The notes under the pieces are model-generated. The model saw only the letters and a program-made list of their open reading frames with translations, had not been told where the DNA came from and made no database searches. A stretch of DNA of 25,472 nucleotides from the NCBI GenBank assembly GCA_022376515.1, contig WTXI01000439.1, positions 1-25,472 of the forward strand, in the 5' to 3' direction. A program made the position numbers and the translations under genes. Source of the DNA: Lactifluus volemus. Taxonomy: Eukaryota > Basidiomycota > Agaricomycetes > Russulales > Russulaceae. Positions 19,775-25,472 of this stretch are shown here, piece by piece. Each line of letters starts with the position of its first letter. Within the stretch, counting starts at the first letter, position 1.

Positions 19775-22203
19775 CTATACAGACAATCGTACCGCTTTGA
19801 TAAACTCAGCCACCTTATCTATATCTTTCCCCGTCCCGTCGGCAGTCTCCACCCCTCCGCTCACGTCTACGGCCCAAGGGCGCACAGTACCCACAGCTTC
19901 AGCAACATTATCTGGAGTCAATCCTCCGGCAAGCACGATCGGAAACGTGCCGCCAGTCGTCTTTGTCGCTTCGCCCTCACCCGCAAGCACGACGCGCTTG
20001 GCGATATCCCAATCAAACGTCTTGCCGCTTCCCCCACTCGCTTCGCCGGGAGCAACGGCCGTATCGAGCAGTACGTATCGATGCATTCCTGGGCGGCTGA
20101 TACCTTCGAGACCACGCCCGTCCGCGTGGACGTGATATACCCGGATGACCGGTACGGGTATCTGCTTGCTCCATTCTAGCGGCTCCGAGCCGTGCAACTG
20201 GACCACGTCAAGCTGCGCTACAGCGACGCAATGCAGCACGAAAGAGAGCGGCTGGTCTTGGAAGACGCCGACGAGGAGCGGGCACGCACCGGTCGAGGCG
20301 GCTACGGATTGAGACAGCCTGCGCGCGTGGAGGGTGAACCAGGGCTCGTTCTGTACGACATCAGGGGTTTCAGAGAGGGCAGCAGCAGCAGGCGCGGTCG
20401 ACGTGCGCAGCCCGCGGATGGTCAAAGATATCGCCTGGGCCTGCTCCAACGAGATGCATCGCTTGCTGGTGGGAACGAACATGAGGCCGAGCATGGATGC
20501 TCCAGCTTTGGCCGAAAGCAGAGCCTCTTCCATTGTTCGAATCCCACAGATCTTCACCAAAGGGGGCCATAGCGCGTCAGGTTCTGGTGGCTTGGCCCAG
20601 TCGAGAAGCTCGGAGATAAAGAGACGTGTGTCTTTGGCCCGCATTAGGGCCTCTCCAACAAGAACGGCACTGACGCCTTCCTGGACGTATCGCCGCACGT
20701 CTTCCCCGCCTGTGATGCCACTAAGTGCACATAAAATAACGTCGTGGCCTTTAACCATGTCAGCGAGACGAGACGTCGTAGCCATGTCAACCTGGAAGTC
20801 GTGTAAATTGCGGTTGTTCACACCGATGACACGAGCGCCAAGAGCGAGCGCGGCTTCCATCTCACGTGCGTTGTTAACCTCTACGAGAGGCTCCATCCCC
20901 AGCGAGAGCGAATAGTCATACAATGCGCGTAAGCGCGTAGCTGGGAGCATGGCGACGATGAGCAACACAGTGTCCGCGCCGTGGAGACGCGCCTCGGCAA
21001 TCTGATATTCATCGAGGATAAAGTCCTTTCGTAAAAGGGCGGGCCGATTAGGCAATGCATCGACGGCCTGCCGCGCGAGACGCAAGTCGAGCAGGGATCC
21101 CTTGAACCACGTTGGTTCGGTAAGCACCGAAATTACGGACGCGCCGGAGAGCGCATAAGCTAGTGCCTGCTGCGCCGCGTTGGCAGAGAGTGCTATGGGA
21201 CCTTTAGAAGGGCTCGCGCGTTTTATCTCCGCCATCAGAGCGGGAGTTTGAGCTTTAAGTCGCGCCACGAGTGAGATAACTGGTGGCGCAAGGTGCATGG
21301 AAAGGAAGGTCGCAAGGTCCGCGGGAGTTGTCCCCGGCGTCGCTTTGGCTGCCTCAACGTCCTTGAGGCGCTGCGCATATATTTTCTCTAACACACTGGA
21401 GATTTTTCCGGGAGGGACCGTGGAGTTTTGAAAATCCTCGATTGTAAAAGGAGGAAGCGTCTGGTCGAACACACGAGCGGATGGGTTTTCTTCCCACAGC
21501 CCACCTTTGAGCTCTAGGAAGTTGCGGAAAAGGTCGTCACCAGACTCGGAGAGAATACTCTCCGGATGATACTGCACTGCTTCAAGTGTGTGGACGCGGT
21601 GGCGCACTCCCATGATGACGCCACTTTCCTGAGAGAAAGCGGTAATGGCAAGGTCTGCTGGGAGTGTTTTGACATTGGCGCTGAGGGAGTGGTAACGGAT
21701 TGAGTTGAAACCTTGGGGAAGGCCCCGGAAGCAACCACGGCCATCGTGCCGAATCGGACTCAATTTTCCGTGCATGATTTCACCTGCATAACTGGGATAA
21801 GGGAAAATGTTCAGCAGCCGGCTCCCGGGCTGAGAGAGAGGTCTTGGCACGCGTACCTGATCTCACCACCAAAGACATCCACGAGGCATTCCAAGCCCAT
21901 ACAGACACCGAGGACTGGTACACGACCAGTGAAATGGCGTATTGCATCGCGTGAGAGACCTGAATCAGTAATTGGGTGCCCTGGGCCAGGGGAGATGATG
22001 AGGGCGCGAATTTGCAGAAGGGGAAGGGCGTCAGGTTTAATAGCGTCGTTACGAATCACGGTGACATCTGCGCCAAGGAGGGTGAGGTGCTGGTAGAGAT
22101 TCCAAGTGAAAGAGTCAAAGTTATCGATCATAAGCACGTCCAAAGGACGGGCAAGATGTTCTGGAAGGGACATGGCGTCAACGGTCGAAGCAAAGGAAAT
22201 CAA
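19775..22203 (-). CDS. TRP1: Trifunctional tryptophan enzyme: glutamine amidotransferase / IGP synthase / PRA isomerase
   Basis: Exons 22203-21857 and 21791-19775 (intron 65 bases) give 787 residues, the usual length for filamentous-fungal TRP1/trpC. Residues ~20-215 are the glutaminase half of anthranilate synthase: GVCMGLE with Cys 101 and QYHPE with His 191 and Glu 193 form the triad. Residues ~245-515 are indole-3-glycerol-phosphate synthase, with [13 protein letters not shown] (Lys 306), [11 protein letters not shown] and GVNNRNL. Residues ~526-787 are phosphoribosylanthranilate isomerase, with VKICGIR (Cys 531) and DVSGGVE near the end. The protein supplies ammonia to anthranilate synthase (partner encoded elsewhere) and performs the third and fourth steps after chorismate. 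All catalytic blocks are intact. A second ATG at residue 11 is an alternative start. Confidence 0.97.
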
Positions 22204-23070
22204 TCAAAACAGCTTCGGGTGAATCGGGTCACGCAACACCCGATGGCAAAGTCGCATATCACTGTCCCGTCACCTCACCGCACCGCACTGGGATGCATCG
22301 ATGGCATACTATCATTTCTGTATATTTATTTCAAATAAAGTCATATTGAGGGCCGTTGGCATGACCGTCACCATACGACATAAAAAATAAAATACAGTAA
22401 TATAAAGCGGGACCGAGAGAGGTGAGAAGTGAAAATTGTAATATCGAAGAGATCCCGTGTGATTACTAGCGCCCCCGCTCTCAGTTGCTACAGCTTTGTT
22501 GTCAAGACAATGAACAGGAAAGTGATATGCGAAAGAGCGGACTCCGACGGATGGGAACATTATCATCAACGAGCCCATGAAACGTATTTTGAGAATGTGG
22601 CATTAATGCGCCCATTGGAATGTAATGTCAAAACCAAAATTCCGGGAGAGTGAAAAAAAGGGGAAGTGTGAGAGAGTTGCGAACGGGCCATGAGGAGGGA
22701 AAAGTCAAAACGGGATGATGATGGCAACAGTGACGGACGGAAGAGATGATCAGTGGACCGCCCGGCCGCGCATTAACCAATTTGACACTTTGGTCTAAGC
22801 AAAAAATTCAAATATAGGGTGGTCCATTCCACTCCATCTTTTTCTACCACAACTTTCTTTTCTTTCTTTTTCACTTTCTTTGTACTTTTCCCCTCTTTTT
22901 ATTTTCTTTAGCGTCTGGAACGCCCCTTCACTTTCCCCAGAGGCAAACCGTGACCCTTTCCTTAATAAGCCAAACCCTTTCCCTCATTTCCTACCATCAA
23001 ACTTGACCCTACCCTACCCCTCCCTACCCCAACCCGTCCCACCCTTCCCCTCAGTTTCAACTTGTCCAAC
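22204..23070. promoter_or_regulatory. Divergent promoter region between TRP1 and NoxR
   Basis: This 867-base spacer serves two genes pointing apart. On the NoxR side there is CCAAT at 22777-22781 and an A/T-rich patch AAATTCAAATATA (about 22805-22817). From about 22835 to the start at 23071 the plus strand is a long pyrimidine-rich leader (runs such as CTTTCTTTTCTTTCTTTTTC, then CCCTACCCTACCCC), a common feature of strongly used fungal promoters. The site assignments are by eye and weak; short ORFs here are not called. Confidence 0.5.
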
Positions 23071-25073
23071 ATGTCCCTCAAAGCCGAACTCGAGACTTGG
23101 GCCGCAGCTCTCAAAGCCTACGACGAGGAGGATTTCGAAAGGAGTCTCAACCTCTTCTCCGTCCGTCTTCTTTTTTATTCCAACATCTATTTTTTCTCAC
23201 CTATCCCATCTCCGTCAGGAAATCGCCGACTCTTCAAAAATACTCACAAATATGGGTCTCATTTACGCTACTCTTGGCGAGCATGAAGCTGCCGTCGAAC
23301 AATTCTTAGCTGCCACCCGTCTCGACAACTACCTTGCCGTTGCGTCCGTCGCCTTTCACTCTTCTCCCCCAAATGTCCCTTTTTCTCATCTTCAATTCCA
23401 GTTACTTCCAGTGTGGGGTCTCAAATTTCTTAATTGGTCGTTATGACCTCTCTGCCAAAGACTTTGAAGAAGCTCTACTCTATCTCCGGGGGAATCAGTC
23501 CATGTGCGTCGCTTACCTTGATGTCATCCCGGTATTGTTTTGAATTTGCACCTGTCTAGTAACTATACCCAAATCGGCCTTGCCTTCACATTATATTCCG
23601 CAGAGGTCCTTTTTAACAAAGGTAAGCATTTTTCTCACTCTTCTTTCACATTATTTAACCTCCTTTTCCTAGGCCTCTCTTTAATTTATCTAGGCCAAAT
23701 GCAAGAGGGAATGACCGAGTTGGAGGATGCCGCAAGTCAAAGGGCGACAGAAGAGCACGGCGTGATCGAAGAGGCTATTCGTGACCGTGGAGAGGGCTAC
23801 ACAGTTTTCAGCATAGTGCGTCTTTCGAGAACCCTCGTATCTCCTCCTTAAAGTTGACTGGATCCGCAGCCCGTCGGTGTTCTGTACCGCCCATCAGAGA
23901 ACAAGCTCAAGAATGCAAAGGCACGTGACTTCTTGGGCAAAGCTGTAAGGAAATCACCTTTGTCATGTCATGACTACCCGTTTACATGATCTCTTGTACA
24001 GAAACTCGTTGCCTCGGATAATCCTAACGAGGCATATACAACGTTTTCCGGTGTCACTCGTTTGCGACAGGGCATTAGCCCTCAAAACGTCTTCGTCGAC
24101 CGGAATGAAGAGGATGGAGGTCTTGGCCGAGCTGCTACCTTGGGTCGCATAAGTGCGTCGCGTTTTGTTTCTTCAATCTTTCCACGAATCTCAACCTGTG
24201 CCATTTCTAGAAGGACCTGGCTTGGAAGTGCAACCTGCTGCCACCCTCTCCCGTGCAAAGACCACACTCAATGTTCCAGGCAACGCCCGTGAACGTTTCA
24301 TGGACGAGAGCGCCGGCGTAGGCGCATCACCGTCACCTCGAGGTGACAATTTATCAGCTGCAAACCCCCCCTCGCGCAGTAACACCGTCATGACTACCGG
24401 ACGACCTGGTCAAGCCGGCTTTCCCACGCGAGGACTCAGCGTGCGCAGCAGACCCGGGTCTGACGACGCTGATATGGCGACATCACCCAAATTTAGTGCG
24501 CATACATACGCTCTCCGTCTTCCTTTTCATGCTAACTCACTGATCCATCTTTCAGAGGGAAATTCGCGAGCGACCGAGTTTTATGACAATATCGTAGATT
24601 CGTATGCTCAGCGATCTCCGCCGCTGAATGACCGTGTCGCAAAATGGGCGCGGGGAAATACAGGAGGGCCTACCCGCACGCCCACTGCATCGACTCGCTC
24701 GGGCACCCTCAAACGACGCCTCACACGGCGCACAATCGCGCCAAGCATGTACGACGAGGAGGAGGAGGGTTACGGTTCCGGCGAGTGGGACGAGATGTAC
24801 GAGCTGACGAAGATCAGGGTGAAGATTCACTTTGACGAGGACGTGCGTGGCATGGCGCTGGACCCGGAGTTACCCTTCGTCGAATTTAGACAACGCGTGG
24901 CGGCAAAGTTTGAGCTGAGTCCTCAGGCGGTCATGCTCAAGTTCCGTGACGAGGACGGCGGGAAGATTTCGTTACAAGATTCGAGCGACTATGACCTTGC
25001 CATAGAGACGGCACGCGAGAGCGCTAAAGGTAGACCAGAGGGCAAGCTCGAGGTCTGGTGCGAGAGGAAGTGA
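23071..25073 (+). CDS. noxR: NADPH oxidase regulator NoxR (p67phox-like)
   Basis: Nine exons join in frame to 516 residues: 23071-23160, 23219-23343, 23402-23503, 23560-23621, 23673-23815, 23870-23944, 24002-24152, 24211-24495 and 24556-25073. The first ~160 residues are TPR repeats (WAAALKAYDEEDFERSLNLF, KILTNMGLIYATLGEHEAAV, YFQCGVSNFLIGRYDLSAKD, LGQMQEGMTELEDAA), the Rac-binding part. FSIPVGVLYRPSENKLKN follows, as in p67phox. The C-terminus (about 425-515) is a PB1 domain, with VKIHFDEDVRGMAL and FRDEDGGKISLQDSSDYDLA, through which fungal NoxR meets scaffold proteins such as Cdc24. No SH3 domain is present, as is normal in fungi. The protein activates NoxA/NoxB for superoxide production in hyphal growth and fruiting. 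The eighth intron (24496-24555) is 60 bases, in frame and stop-free; if retained the protein is 536 residues. Confidence 0.94.
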
Positions 25074-25472
25074 CATTGTTGAATCAGTGGCGCGGATTTT
25101 ATTGCTATGATTCCAGGGATTAATATCTATCCAACTGTACTTCGTGCGTGTATTTTCCACCACTATCCATACTGTCCTTCGTTCTTGCATCGTTTGCTTT
25201 ATTTTTTATTTTTGGTTGCTTTCATTGTCCTAGTGCGGGGGTGCTCATGGCATCGCGTCCACAGGAATACCACTACAATACCATCTTGTCAATTGTACGG
25301 AATAGCAGTGAGCTACTAGACGTCCTTTGGAGATTGTGAAATTGATATAATACATTGTCATACCCGAGAAAAATATAAAGAACCTGTACAATAAGTGTGT
25401 GAAATAGTATGACTGTTACGCGACTAGTAGGCAGTGTTCTTATTCTTCAGTTTACGGGACAAGTTCCTTCAA
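25074..25472. other. 3' flank of NoxR, no gene seen
   Basis: The sequence after the NoxR stop is A/T-rich and holds only short overlapping frames with no recognisable protein. It presumably contains the 3' untranslated region; no clear AATAAA signal is seen close to the stop. Confidence 0.5.

Overview
The window looks like nuclear DNA of a filamentous basidiomycete, most likely an Agaricomycete. The genes are packed and full of short introns (mostly 49-115 bases, GT...AG). The recognisable proteins are fungal: a Lro1-type acyltransferase end, a trifunctional TRP1, a Slt2/Mpk1-type MAP kinase, NoxR, a PinX1/Pxr1-type G-patch protein, a TMEM184/Ost-alpha-like membrane protein and Spa2-homology-domain sequences. 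I joined all exons by hand; spliced lengths and reading frames close without remainder for every gene called intact.

Left part (1-14 kb). The window opens in the last exons of a phospholipid:diacylglycerol acyltransferase, which seems to carry two one-base frameshifts. Next comes a long inverted duplication: left arm 974-3586, right arm 11593-13967, about 8 kb apart. Each arm holds an intronless F-box gene followed by the 5' part of a Spa2-like polarity gene. The left arm is longer by one 246-bp MITE-like element (3261-3506) with 10-bp terminal inverted repeats and a 3-bp target duplication. Between the arms lie three ordinary genes: a four-TM membrane protein, a type II membrane protein and a PXR1-type G-patch protein. 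Two further Spa2 pieces also lie there: one N-terminal copy cut off by a related A/T-rich element, and one coiled-coil fragment. This is a local breeding ground of duplicated Spa2 pieces.

Right part (14-25.5 kb). This is a gene-dense, conserved-looking block. On the minus strand, reading right to left, are TRP1 (tryptophan synthesis), the cell-wall-integrity MAP kinase and the TMEM184-like gene. On the plus strand is NoxR, regulatory subunit of the fungal NADPH oxidase, divergent from TRP1 across an 867-bp spacer. The MAP kinase and NoxR both belong to hyphal growth and stress signalling, but the sequence gives no direct evidence that they are co-regulated.

Main points for follow-up: the inverted F-box/Spa2 duplication with one arm marked by a cleanly inserted MITE (two empty paralogous sites are in the same window); short Spa2-homology-domain reading frames that may be expressed without the rest of Spa2; a strong C preference at intron position +4 (25 of 41 donors read); and an in-frame, stop-free 60-base intron in NoxR.
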